Source: Vulcanimicrobiota bacterium (GTDB taxonomy: Bacteria > Vulcanimicrobiota > Vulcanimicrobiia > Vulcanimicrobiales > Vulcanimicrobiaceae). From it: a stretch of 46,341 nucleotides of DNA. Of the stretch, positions 8,702 through 16,139 are shown one piece after another. The stretch spans positions 1-46,341 of the forward strand of contig JAFAXE010000136.1 of NCBI GenBank assembly GCA_019241305.1. Reading direction: 5' to 3'. Below the pieces are notes generated by a model that had not been told where the DNA came from, did not search any database, and was given only the letters and a program-made list of their open reading frames with translations. The translations under genes and the position numbers were made by a program. Position 1 is the stretch's first letter; each line of letters opens with the position of its first letter.

Positions 8702-10081
8702 ATGTCCCTACGTCGGTCCGTTTCTCTGGAGTTCATGAAGCTTCGCGTCACCGTGGCGCCCGTTTTGGTCGCCCTTCTTTCTCTCGTCGTCGCGGTCGTT
8801 GCCTCGGCTGCGCCACTCAGTTTACGTCGCCAACGAGGCGACGAATTCCGGACTGCCGTACGTGAAAAGATCAAGCACGTCGTCATCGTGATTCAAGAAA
8901 ATCGCAGTGTCGACAACTTCTTCAATGGCTTTCCCGGCGCCGACACGGTTCGCGTCGGCCAGAGCCATGACGGTCCGGTCTTCCTTCATCCCGTCGATCT
9001 CAACTGGCCGGCGGACATCGATCATCAACATCGCGCCTTCGTCACTGAATACGACGCTGGCAAGATGGACGGCTGGGATTTCGTGGCCACGCATCCGCGG
9101 CAGGACCCTGACTTTCCCTACGCCTACGTGCCTCGCGATCAAGTCGAACCATACTGGGATATGGCTCGGCAGTATACGTTCGCCGATCGCATGTTCCAGT
9201 CCAATAGCGGACCAAGCTTCCCGGCGCATCTCTACCTCGTCGCGGGCCAATCCGACTTCGCTGCCAACAACCCGAACCACATCGAAACCGGACACTATGC
9301 GTGGGGCTGTGACTCGCCGGAAAACGCGACCGTTTCGCTCATCGGCCCGCGCGGCAACGAAATCAAAGGACCGTATCCCTGCCTCAACTTCCGGACGCTT
9401 GCCGACGAGATGGACGAACACGGCGTCTCTTGGCGATACTACGCGCCCGCAATCGACAGCGTCGGCAACATCTGGTCGGCGTTCGACGCGATACGACACA
9501 TTCGCTTTGGTCCTGACTGGGGGAACGTCATCTCGCCCGAGACGCGCGTGCTGACGGATATTGCCAACAATGACTTGCCGTCAGTGACGTGGGTCGTACC
9601 GACGGCGCAGAACTCCGATCATCCATTTCCACGCAAGAAGTCCGAGGTCGACATTGCGGTCAGCGAGCAGCATGGCCCGGAATGGGTTGCCTCGATCGTC
9701 AATGCGATCGGTGAAAGCGATCTGTGGGACAGCACCGCCGTCTTCGTCGTCTGGGATGACTGGGGCGGCTGGTTCGATCACGTCTCTCCGCCGCAGCTTG
9801 ACCGTATGGGGCTCGGCCCGCGGGTACCGTTCATCGTCATCTCGCCGTACGCAAAGAAGCGCTACGTCTCACATGTGCAGCATGAATTCGGAAGTATCCT
9901 GAAGTTCACGGAAGACGCGTTTTCGCTACCCCGGCTCGGGACGACCGACGTGCGCGCCGACGCCTTACGGGATTGCTTCGACTTCTCGCTCGCGCCGGCG
10001 ACCTTCGTCCCGGTCCCGTCCCAATTGACGGCCGGCTACTTCTTGCGATCGCGCTCGACTCAGCGTCCGGATAACGACTAG
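8702..10081 (+). CDS. Secreted phosphoesterase (phospholipase C / acid phosphatase family)
   Basis: The 459-residue product starts with a signal peptide (basic start, then [18 protein letters not shown]) and then has [18 protein letters not shown], the hallmark N-terminal metal-binding motif of the PF04185 phosphoesterases (bacterial phospholipase C, AcpA). Other family features are [27 protein letters not shown] and [13 protein letters not shown], followed by [14 protein letters not shown] near the C-terminus. It likely hydrolyses phosphodiester or phosphomonoester bonds outside the cytoplasm; the substrate cannot be read from sequence. Two starts are possible: ATG 8702, or ATG 8735, which gives a more typical signal peptide ([15 protein letters not shown]). 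Neither has a convincing ribosome binding site. Its stop overlaps the stop of the convergent small gene by four bases. Confidence 0.9.
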   Translation: MSLRRSVSLEFMKLRVTVAPVLVALLSLVVAVVASAAPLSLRRQRGDEFRTAVREKIKHVVIVIQENRSVDNFFNGFPGADTVRVGQSHDGPVFLHPVDLNWPADIDHQHRAFVTEYDAGKMDGWDFVATHPRQDPDFPYAYVPRDQVEPYWDMARQYTFADRMFQSNSGPSFPAHLYLVAGQSDFAANNPNHIETGHYAWGCDSPENATVSLIGPRGNEIKGPYPCLNFRTLADEMDEHGVSWRYYAPAIDSVGNIWSAFDAIRHIRFGPDWGNVISPETRVLTDIANNDLPSVTWVVPTAQNSDHPFPRKKSEVDIAVSEQHGPEWVASIVNAIGESDLWDSTAVFVVWDDWGGWFDHVSPPQLDRMGLGPRVPFIVISPYAKKRYVSHVQHEFGSILKFTEDAFSLPRLGTTDVRADALRDCFDFSLAPATFVPVPSQLTAGYFLRSRSTQRPDND

Positions 10082-10422
10082 GTCGCCATCCGGACGGACA
10101 CGGACTCGCCTCCTCCAGGTGGCGGGGGCTCCGCCTCGAGTGAGCCGTACTTTTCGGCGTAATAGGAATCTCGCAGATTGCCGAGCTGGAGATCGCGTCG
10201 CACCGGCGTGTCGTCACCGCGCAGCACGGTGGCTTCGCGGAGCAGTGTGACGTATGCCGCCATGCGGACGTTCTTCCAGTCAGAAATGCGCCACCGCTGC
10301 GGCGCCATGACGAGAAAGTCGTATGAGGGAAGCCGTTTCGCGCGTTCGCTGAGCGGTACGAGCCGCACGCGGAAACCCTCGCAGGCGTAGATCTGTTCCT
10401 CGACTTGCGCGACCGTCGGCAT
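10078..10422 (-). CDS. Small hypothetical protein
   Basis: The 114-residue protein is not one I recognise. It starts [17 protein letters not shown], has a mixed alpha/beta-looking middle ([18 protein letters not shown], then [18 protein letters not shown]), and ends with a proline/glycine-rich tail (EPPPPGGGE). It has no signal peptide and no membrane segment, so it should be cytosolic. I set the start at ATG 10422, five bases after the stop of the upstream propeller gene, with a weak AGG nearby; the frame is open further upstream inside that gene. The position suggests co-transcription with the secreted propeller. The coding call rests on the codon pattern and context, not on homology. Confidence 0.6.
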   Translation of the reverse strand: MPTVAQVEEQIYACEGFRVRLVPLSERAKRLPSYDFLVMAPQRWRISDWKNVRMAAYVTLLREATVLRGDDTPVRRDLQLGNLRDSYYAEKYGSLEAEPPPPGGGESVSVRMAT

Positions 10423-10427
10423 GAAGC

Positions 10428-11396
10428 CTAATACGGCAGGCCGGGTGGTGATGCGGGACTGGCCGCGACCCCGGCGTAGGCGCCGCTCGGTATCGCGATG
10501 CGCTGTTGCGGACGCGTATCGGGTCCTGGATATGCCCAACGCTGGAGCTGGCCGCTTCCCGTATCCTCGATGAACGCATGACGCTCATCTCTATCGAGTG
10601 CAATGGCAAACGGGTCGATATCTTTGGTCGCAAAGGCGTCCGTCATCGTCGTGGAGCCGGGGGCGAAATCACCGCAGGCGGGCAACGCTTGATCGCAAAT
10701 GAGCAACGCTCCGGTGCTCGTCGTCTGAATTCCACCAGGTGCCTGGAGCGTGATGCCCAGGTTCATCGCGGTGCCGCTCCCGCCGATCCACTCATCGACG
10801 CCTCCGACACCGGTCGGTCCGTTGGTGTGCAGGAAGGTGACGTAAAGATTGCCCTGGTCATCGAGCGCATCGTAGAACGCGTAGGTCATGTAGGGGTCGG
10901 TGAGCGTCGAGGTCGGCGTCGTGCTGCCGTGCGCGTACACTTCGATGGCACCGGGTTGGCTGTTACCCTGCACGAAATTCGAGACGTACGCGGTGTTTGT
11001 GCGATCGTTCACCGCCACATCGACCGGTGAACCGACGGTATCTTGCAGCGTCTTGATCGGCGTCGGATTTCCCGGTGCAAATTCGTACACGGCGTGCGCC
11101 GCTTGATCCGCAACCCAAAGGTTTCGGTGGCGGTCAACAAAGATGCCCTGCGGGTTCTTGAAACCCGTAACGGAACCGCACGGCATCTTCGCATTGTGCT
11201 CCTGGTCGTACATGTAAATGGAAAGATCGTACGAAACGGCGTACACGATGCGTTTCGAGCAGGCCGACGTGGTTTGTCGCGGCACCGCGCGCAAGGTCGA
11301 TACACGCAGCGAGCGGCTCGACCAAGCAGGGAGCACGAAAAGCGCGATGGCGGCCACGGTTCCGATTGAAGCCGCGGAGAAACGACGAGCAACCAT
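10428..11396 (-). CDS. Secreted NHL/SMP-30-like beta-propeller protein
   Basis: The 322-residue product has a signal peptide (MVARRFSAASIGTVAAIALFVLP) followed by repeated propeller blades. These include the blade-like sequences PQGIFVDRHRNLWVADQ, SPVDVAVNDRTNTAYVSNF and GAIEVYAHGSTTPTSTLTDP. Such GSTTP-type propellers are abundant in uncultured soil phyla such as Eremiobacterota, where their function is unknown. ATG 11396 is well supported by GGAGG eight bases upstream; the frame stays open for 57 further codons that look non-coding. The region 11397-11642 separates it from the divergent LuxR-type gene. It may bind a surface ligand or polymer; no catalytic residues can be pointed to. Confidence 0.82.
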   Translation of the reverse strand: MVARRFSAASIGTVAAIALFVLPAWSSRSLRVSTLRAVPRQTTSACSKRIVYAVSYDLSIYMYDQEHNAKMPCGSVTGFKNPQGIFVDRHRNLWVADQAAHAVYEFAPGNPTPIKTLQDTVGSPVDVAVNDRTNTAYVSNFVQGNSQPGAIEVYAHGSTTPTSTLTDPYMTYAFYDALDDQGNLYVTFLHTNGPTGVGGVDEWIGGSGTAMNLGITLQAPGGIQTTSTGALLICDQALPACGDFAPGSTTMTDAFATKDIDPFAIALDRDERHAFIEDTGSGQLQRWAYPGPDTRPQQRIAIPSGAYAGVAASPASPPGLPY

Positions 11397-11555
11397 GACA
11401 AAGACCTCCGGGACGTGAGGATAGCGAAAGACGACGCGACGAAAAGCGCCGGAGCCGTCCAAAACCCTTGTGCGACGATCCTCCGAAGCCACCCTACCGT
11501 CCGCCCACATGAAGCGCGAGCAGGGGGCTGGCAACGCTGGACCAAAACGGGCCAT

Positions 11556-11580
11556 CCCGCGCTGCACCGATAGGCGCGGG
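11556..11580. promoter_or_regulatory. Inverted repeat in the divergent intergenic region
   Basis: CCCGCGC, an 11-base spacer and GCGCGGG form perfect 7-bp arms between the propeller gene (minus) and the LuxR-type gene (plus). A second, weaker pair (ACCGC-acgga-GCGGT) lies at 11605-11619, just before the LuxR-type gene. Either could be an operator or a 5'-UTR hairpin; in such GC-rich DNA chance is also possible. Confidence 0.3.
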
Positions 11581-11642
11581 CTTGTTGCCTGCTGGCTGTC
11601 GCCGACCGCACGGAGCGGTGGACCACAGAACGGAGTCGATTC

Positions 11643-13208
11643 GTGAACCTTGAAACTCAGCGCGCTTCACACGGCCACGCGTTATCGGCGCAGCGGACAG
11701 AAGCGTTGCAGGCCTACCTCGAGGCGGACTACCAGCGAGCCCTCGATCGGCTACGCGCCGTCCCCGAAGGCAAACGGTGGACCGAAGACCACATTTTGGA
11801 AGCCCGCATTCTCCTTCGGTTAGGGGACGCCGCCCGATCAGGCACGGTCGCCGCCGTGGCACAAGACACGGCAGCATCGGTCGACGAGCGCGTCCTCGCG
11901 AGAGCGCTCCTCGCCGCCGCGCTCGACCGTGATGGACGGTCAGGCCACGCTGCCGCCGCGTTTCGGGAGGCGCGTGCCGAGGCGCCTAAGGCCCATCGAA
12001 CGATTCGCGCCGAGCTGGGATACTTCGAAGCGGTCTCCTCCTGGTCGAGCGGCGACCTCGCGCGCGCCGGACGGCTCGTCGAGAGCGCACTGAAGGATGC
12101 TGACGACGTCGTCCGTGCGCTCTTGTTGCAGTTGCGTGGTTGGATCGAGATCCGCCGCGAACGCTATACGCAAGCGGCTGAACACTTTGATGCGGCGCTG
12201 TGTGCTTCGCAACGATCGCGTTACCGTGATGTCCGCCTCGAAGCTCGGCTGATCCATGCGTTGTCCGTCATCGCGACGGAAACGATCGACGTACCACTAG
12301 CAAGCCGCGTCGACGAGCTCGCAACGGCGTTCTCGTGGAATGACGGCGTCGCTCGGGAACGTTTCAATACGACGACGTGCCGCCGGTTCGCGGCCCTTTT
12401 GCGTGGAGAGATGCAGGAGGCGTATCGCCTAGGACTGCTCGCCATCGAGCTCGCGCCTACCGCGGCGTTCTCTGCGATCGCTCATACCAACCACGCCGCA
12501 TTGCTGCGCTTCGTTGGCGACAACTTCTCGTCGCGCTATCACTTCGGTATTGCGCGACGGCGCATCGCCGAAACGCACTGGTCCGTCGCGGACGTCGAAG
12601 AACATGTCGCGCTTGCAAACTATGCCATCGAGGCCGCACCGGCGGATCCTGCAAGCGCGGCACAGGCGCTCACGATCTATCGTTCGGTGTCGGCCTTCTT
12701 AAAGCGTGACCTTGCCCTCGAGCGCGATCGGCGGACGGAGGGTTTTGGTGACTTTGCCGAGGGACGCGTCGCCGAGGCGCTCGGCGATGCAGAGCGCGCG
12801 CTCGATTCGTACGACCGTTCTTTGCGGTGCTGGTCTGCGCTGGGCTATCGGATGCGCGCCGCGATCGTCGCGCTCGACGTTGCTCGTCTTTCGCCCGACC
12901 ATCGCAGTCCTCGAGAGACGGCGGCAGCGCTCGAACGTGCGCCGCATGCATGGTTCGCGAAGTATACCACCGCCCCGCCACCTTCCGGCCGAGTGCCGCA
13001 TCTCACCAAAGCGCAGAGGCGCGTCTTCTCGCATCTCCTTGCGGGCAAAGCCTCAAAGGAAATCGCGCGAGCCCTCGGCCGCAGCGATTACACGATCCGC
13101 AATCAGACAAAATGCATCTTTCGGGCCTTCGACGTGCGAAGCCGGGCCGCACTCCTCGTTCGCTGTCAGCGGGAGGGTATCACCGCTGACGACGCCGACG
13201 ACGGTTAG
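11643..13208 (+). CDS. TPR-containing LuxR-family transcriptional regulator
   Basis: The 521-residue cytosolic protein consists of helical TPR-like repeats over about residues 15-440 (for example ALQAYLEADYQRALDRL, LRGWIEIRRERYTQAAEHF and AEALGDAERALDSYDRSL). A LuxR/GerE helix-turn-helix at about 452-515 follows (HLTKAQRRVFSHLLAGKA, then SKEIARALGRSDYTIRNQ). There is no N-terminal ATPase (no Walker A), so it is not a full MalT/LAL regulator, and no receiver domain is present. The TPR array probably senses a peptide or protein partner. GTG 11643 is preceded by ACGGAG with good spacing. Its stop overlaps the stop of the convergent SISGGGPA repeat gene by two bases. Control of neighbouring exported proteins is inference from position only. 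Confidence 0.85.
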   Translation: MNLETQRASHGHALSAQRTEALQAYLEADYQRALDRLRAVPEGKRWTEDHILEARILLRLGDAARSGTVAAVAQDTAASVDERVLARALLAAALDRDGRSGHAAAAFREARAEAPKAHRTIRAELGYFEAVSSWSSGDLARAGRLVESALKDADDVVRALLLQLRGWIEIRRERYTQAAEHFDAALCASQRSRYRDVRLEARLIHALSVIATETIDVPLASRVDELATAFSWNDGVARERFNTTTCRRFAALLRGEMQEAYRLGLLAIELAPTAAFSAIAHTNHAALLRFVGDNFSSRYHFGIARRRIAETHWSVADVEEHVALANYAIEAAPADPASAAQALTIYRSVSAFLKRDLALERDRRTEGFGDFAEGRVAEALGDAERALDSYDRSLRCWSALGYRMRAAIVALDVARLSPDHRSPRETAAALERAPHAWFAKYTTAPPPSGRVPHLTKAQRRVFSHLLAGKASKEIARALGRSDYTIRNQTKCIFRAFDVRSRAALLVRCQREGITADDADDG

Positions 13209-13423
13209 ACTGGGCCGCCGCCGCTAATCGAGGCCGGGCCGCCGCCGCTAATCGAGGCCGGACCGCCGCCACTGATCGAGGCTGGGCCGCCGCCACTAAT
13301 CGAGGCCGGGCCCCCGCCGCTGATCGAGGCTGGGCCGCCGCCGCTAATTGAGGCCGGGCCGCCTCCACTGATCGAGGCCACGTGTACTCCCAAAGCGAGA
13401 AGCAACGCAAGCAAAAGCGACAT
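13205..13423 (-). CDS. 72-residue exported protein of seven SISGGGPA repeats
   Basis: The product is a 16-residue hydrophobic N-terminus (MSLLLALLLALGVHVA) followed by seven 8-residue units SISGGGPA, the last ending in V. It contains no lysine, arginine, aspartate or glutamate. ATG 13423 is preceded by a perfect AAGGAGG at ideal spacing; the frame also opens ten codons upstream, but without this support. The seven units share the peptide while their codons differ at 13 synonymous third positions, with one amino-acid change (the final A to V). That pattern is strong evidence for a translated, selected peptide and argues against a simple DNA repeat. The N-terminus could be a signal or membrane anchor lacking the usual basic residues. 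I recognise no family. A structural or surface role, or a peptide precursor, are guesses. Confidence 0.75.
   Translation of the reverse strand: MSLLLALLLALGVHVASISGGGPASISGGGPASISGGGPASISGGGPASISGGGPASISGGGPASISGGGPV
13208..13375 (-). repeat. Seven tandem 24-bp coding repeats
   Basis: Seven uninterrupted 24-bp units in one frame encode S-I-S-G-G-G-P-A. Read on the minus strand, the commonest codons are TCG ATT AGC GGC GGC and then GGC CCG GCC. Five of the other units carry two or three third-position differences, and the last has one plus GTC in place of GCC. There are no spacers, so this is not a CRISPR array. Confidence 0.95.
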
Positions 13424-13446
13424 GAGATCCTCCTTGCCGGACGCTG

Positions 13447-13465
13447 CCGCCATGCCGCATGGCGG
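13447..13465. promoter_or_regulatory. 8-bp-arm palindrome upstream of the repeat protein gene
   Basis: CCGCCATG-CCG-CATGGCGG is a perfect inverted repeat starting 24 bases upstream of the SISGGGPA gene start and about 190 bases upstream of the divergent DUF5916-type gene. Position and symmetry suit a dimeric regulator or a 5'-UTR hairpin. No -35/-10 pair is obvious nearby. Bases 13466-13656 hold no other recognisable element. Confidence 0.4.
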
Positions 13466-13656
13466 GCAGGGTCAGTACTCAGCGATGGGACGTAGTTAAT
13501 CCTGGCTATATTGCCTCTGGCGTCAAGGCTTGGAAGCGAGCAGCAACCTTTTTGGCCGGAGGGCAGGCGAGCGTCTCTGCACGGCAAGCGAGAAACTGGC
13601 ATGCCTTCCGAAGTCGCCGTTGCTGCAGTTATCGGCGGTCAACCGTACATCAATCA

Positions 13657-15783
13657 GTGATCCCGCTGCATTGCCGCGTCTCGCTCTCGGCGCTGGCGCT
13701 CGTCGTTCTGGCTCCCTGGCTCGTTGCTGCGGCGTCGTCGGCAACCGCAACGCAAGGCACCGTCATCGTGCCGAACGTTGCTTCTCCGCCGCCCCTCGAT
13801 CCGCACAGTCCCCTAGAGAGTTGGCACGACACGGCCAGCGTCGCGCTGCCATGGGACGTGCAACACCAACGCCGCGCTTCGGAGGCCACGACGGTGCACA
13901 TGGCGGCGGATGCAACGAATCTCTACGTGCGCTTTGACGTTGCGCAACGCGAAGGACTGCTCGCGCAACAACACACCAACAACGTCGGCGACGGCACGGA
14001 TGACGAAGTGTGGGTCGACCTGTGGCCGAACGGCAACAGTGGTTTCTATTATCAGTTTGCGGCGACGTCGAACGGGACGCACTTTCAGTACTCCTCGGAA
14101 AACACGGCGTACGCGCCGACGTGGGACTCTTTCGGCGCACCCAACAGGGATGGCTTTACCGTCACCATGCGCATTCCACTGCGCGTCATTCGTGGCAAAG
14201 GTGGCACGTCCAGCTGGAAGATTCAGTTCGTGCGCATCGTTCGCTCGACCGGCGAACGGCAAATCTGGAGCTATGAGCCACAGCAGACGAATGGCGATGA
14301 CGTACGCTTCGCCGGCGGCCTTTCGGGTTTGGCTCCCGCGGCCGTAGCTCGTCCACAGCCGCGGGTCGGCGTTTACGCGCTCGGCGCCCTCGGTTCTTCG
14401 CCGGGGCTCTCAACGTCGCGCATGGGAGCGGATTTTTCGCTACCGCTCACCGCCACCACGTCGTTTTACGGAACGGTTCATCCGGACTTTTCGAATGTCG
14501 AGGTCGATCAACAGACGATTTCGCCGACGGCATTCCTGCGCCGTTACAACGAGGTCCGGCCCTTTTTCACGCAGGGCGCGTCGTTCTACAATAACTTCTC
14601 GTGCGACGTCTGTCCGCCGCTGCAGGACCTCTACACGCCCGCGATTCCGACGCCGCGCGATGGCTACGCGTTTGAAGGAAAGGTCGGCCCGTATCAGCTC
14701 GCTGCCTTCGACGCCATCGGGGCGAACCGTAACGATGGTGCGGCGGCGCTCGCCTACTCGACGCCCGATAATCACTGGACCCTTTCCAGCCAGACCGTCG
14801 CAGCCAATCTTCCGGGCCTCACCGATCACGTCGATTCCAGTGGGGTTCACTACAACGACGGTAAGCACATCGACGCGTTCTTCGACTACGGGAGCGACAG
14901 CGGCACGCGCGTGCTGGACGGCGCGCAGGCCCAGCGCTATGACGGTGGCGGTTACTACTTCACGAGTACCTTCGGTCTTGGCGCAGCGATTCGCAAGATC
15001 GGCCTCTACTACAATCCACTCGACGGCTACGTGCAACACCCCGACATCGCCGGTTACGGCGCTTTTTCGAACAAAGTCTGGCTCTTCGGCGGCAACTCGA
15101 AGCTCAACAGCATCCAGTTCGGCGCCTTCCTCGACCGGTACCACGACCACACGGGAGCCCTCGACCAGACCGACAACGCGGTTTGGATCGACTTCCTCAC
15201 GAAAAACCTCATCGATCTGAATGAGGTCGTCGGCTCGGGTTATCTGTTACTGCCGTCCGGCGTTATGACACCCGTTTCACAAAATGGCCTTCAGCTCACC
15301 TGGCATAGCGGCTCGGCCAACGATCCCGGCAACAATCTGTATCACGGCTCCTCCGCGACGCCAACGAGCGTGCTCTGGAACACCGGGCGGTTCGGGCCCG
15401 GGCGGCTCGACACGTGGATTCGCACTTCGACGATGCGGGCCGGCATGCGGGGAACGCTCTCGCTCGAGGTCGACGACACGACACAATGGCTCGATTCGGG
15501 CACGCGAAACGTCCAGTGGCTTCAGCGTTTGGCGTACACGTACGCGACCGGCGCCGACTCTTCGATCGCCATCGGCGTTCGCCGCATCATCGGGACCCCG
15601 CCGCTCATTGACAGCACGCAACCTCCCGGCTACACCAACGCCTATAATCTCTCACTCGCATACCATCGCCGCACTCCGCACGACGAACTTTATTTCGCCT
15701 ACGGCGATGCGAGTCAATTGTACACCGTGCCGCAGTGGATTCTGAAGTGGATTCACTATCTCGGAGCGGAAAAGGGAACGTAA
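13657..15783 (+). CDS. Outer-membrane DUF5916-type protein with N-terminal CBM9-like domain
   Basis: The roughly 708-residue product has a signal peptide (LSALALVVLAPWLVAAASSA). A carbohydrate-binding family 9-like beta-sandwich follows (about 35-210; motifs HMAADATNLYVRFDV, DDEVWVDLWPNG and SWKIQFVRI). The C-terminal part is long and rich in alternating aromatic beta strands. The junction motif TVHPDFSNVEVDQQ with NEVRPFFTQGASFY is typical of DUF5916 proteins, thought to be outer-membrane beta-barrels. It supports a diderm envelope. The true start is uncertain: GTG 13657 gives a clean signal peptide but no ribosome binding site, and the frame is open back to 13459. It sits next to the SISGGGPA gene and diverges from it. 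A binding or transport role for a polymer is inference. Confidence 0.82.
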   Translation: MIPLHCRVSLSALALVVLAPWLVAAASSATATQGTVIVPNVASPPPLDPHSPLESWHDTASVALPWDVQHQRRASEATTVHMAADATNLYVRFDVAQREGLLAQQHTNNVGDGTDDEVWVDLWPNGNSGFYYQFAATSNGTHFQYSSENTAYAPTWDSFGAPNRDGFTVTMRIPLRVIRGKGGTSSWKIQFVRIVRSTGERQIWSYEPQQTNGDDVRFAGGLSGLAPAAVARPQPRVGVYALGALGSSPGLSTSRMGADFSLPLTATTSFYGTVHPDFSNVEVDQQTISPTAFLRRYNEVRPFFTQGASFYNNFSCDVCPPLQDLYTPAIPTPRDGYAFEGKVGPYQLAAFDAIGANRNDGAAALAYSTPDNHWTLSSQTVAANLPGLTDHVDSSGVHYNDGKHIDAFFDYGSDSGTRVLDGAQAQRYDGGGYYFTSTFGLGAAIRKIGLYYNPLDGYVQHPDIAGYGAFSNKVWLFGGNSKLNSIQFGAFLDRYHDHTGALDQTDNAVWIDFLTKNLIDLNEVVGSGYLLLPSGVMTPVSQNGLQLTWHSGSANDPGNNLYHGSSATPTSVLWNTGRFGPGRLDTWIRTSTMRAGMRGTLSLEVDDTTQWLDSGTRNVQWLQRLAYTYATGADSSIAIGVRRIIGTPPLIDSTQPPGYTNAYNLSLAYHRRTPHDELYFAYGDASQLYTVPQWILKWIHYLGAEKGT

Positions 15784-15884
15784 CCACAACGACGTCGCAG
15801 CGAACGCTCGACCGCTCACCGCTCGAGTAGGTTTGAGCGTGCCGCCCCACGGTAGGTTGTGCCCGCAAAGAAAGGAGCGCACCC

Positions 15885-16091
15885 GTGTCAGTCGCACGCG
15901 TTACAGAAATTAGTTCCACTTCGCCTACCGGCTTTGAGGAGGCGATCCGCAAGGGGATCGAGCGCGCGAATCAGACGTTGCGCGGCGTCGAAGGCGCCTG
16001 GATCAAGGAACAGACCGTCGCCATCAAAGACGGCCGAATCGAATCCTACAAAGTCAATATGTTGATCACGTTCGTTCTCGAAGGAACCTAG
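15885..16091 (+). CDS. Dodecin family flavoprotein
   Basis: The 68-residue protein has the dodecin beta-alpha-beta-beta layout: VARVTEISSTSPTGFEEAI (strand and helix), then the turn at GVEGAWIKEQTVAI, and a final strand YKVNMLITFVLEGT. Trp39 matches the tryptophan that stacks on the flavin in this family. Dodecins form hollow twelve-subunit particles that bind and buffer flavins in the cytosol. The start is GTG 15885 with AAAGGAG at good spacing. It stands alone, with the M61 peptidase gene 48 bases downstream in the same direction. Confidence 0.93.
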   Translation: MSVARVTEISSTSPTGFEEAIRKGIERANQTLRGVEGAWIKEQTVAIKDGRIESYKVNMLITFVLEGT

Positions 16092-16139
16092 CGACACCGA
16101 GCTCAGAAAATCGTGGCCGCGGGAGTCGCCGAGGTCACG

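Noticed and set aside
13208-13375. CRISPR array
   Set aside because: The 24-bp units are contiguous tandem repeats without spacers and encode a peptide in frame.
14440-15150. Minus-strand 236-codon frame
   Set aside because: Antisense shadow of the DUF5916-type gene; no motif and no ribosome binding site.
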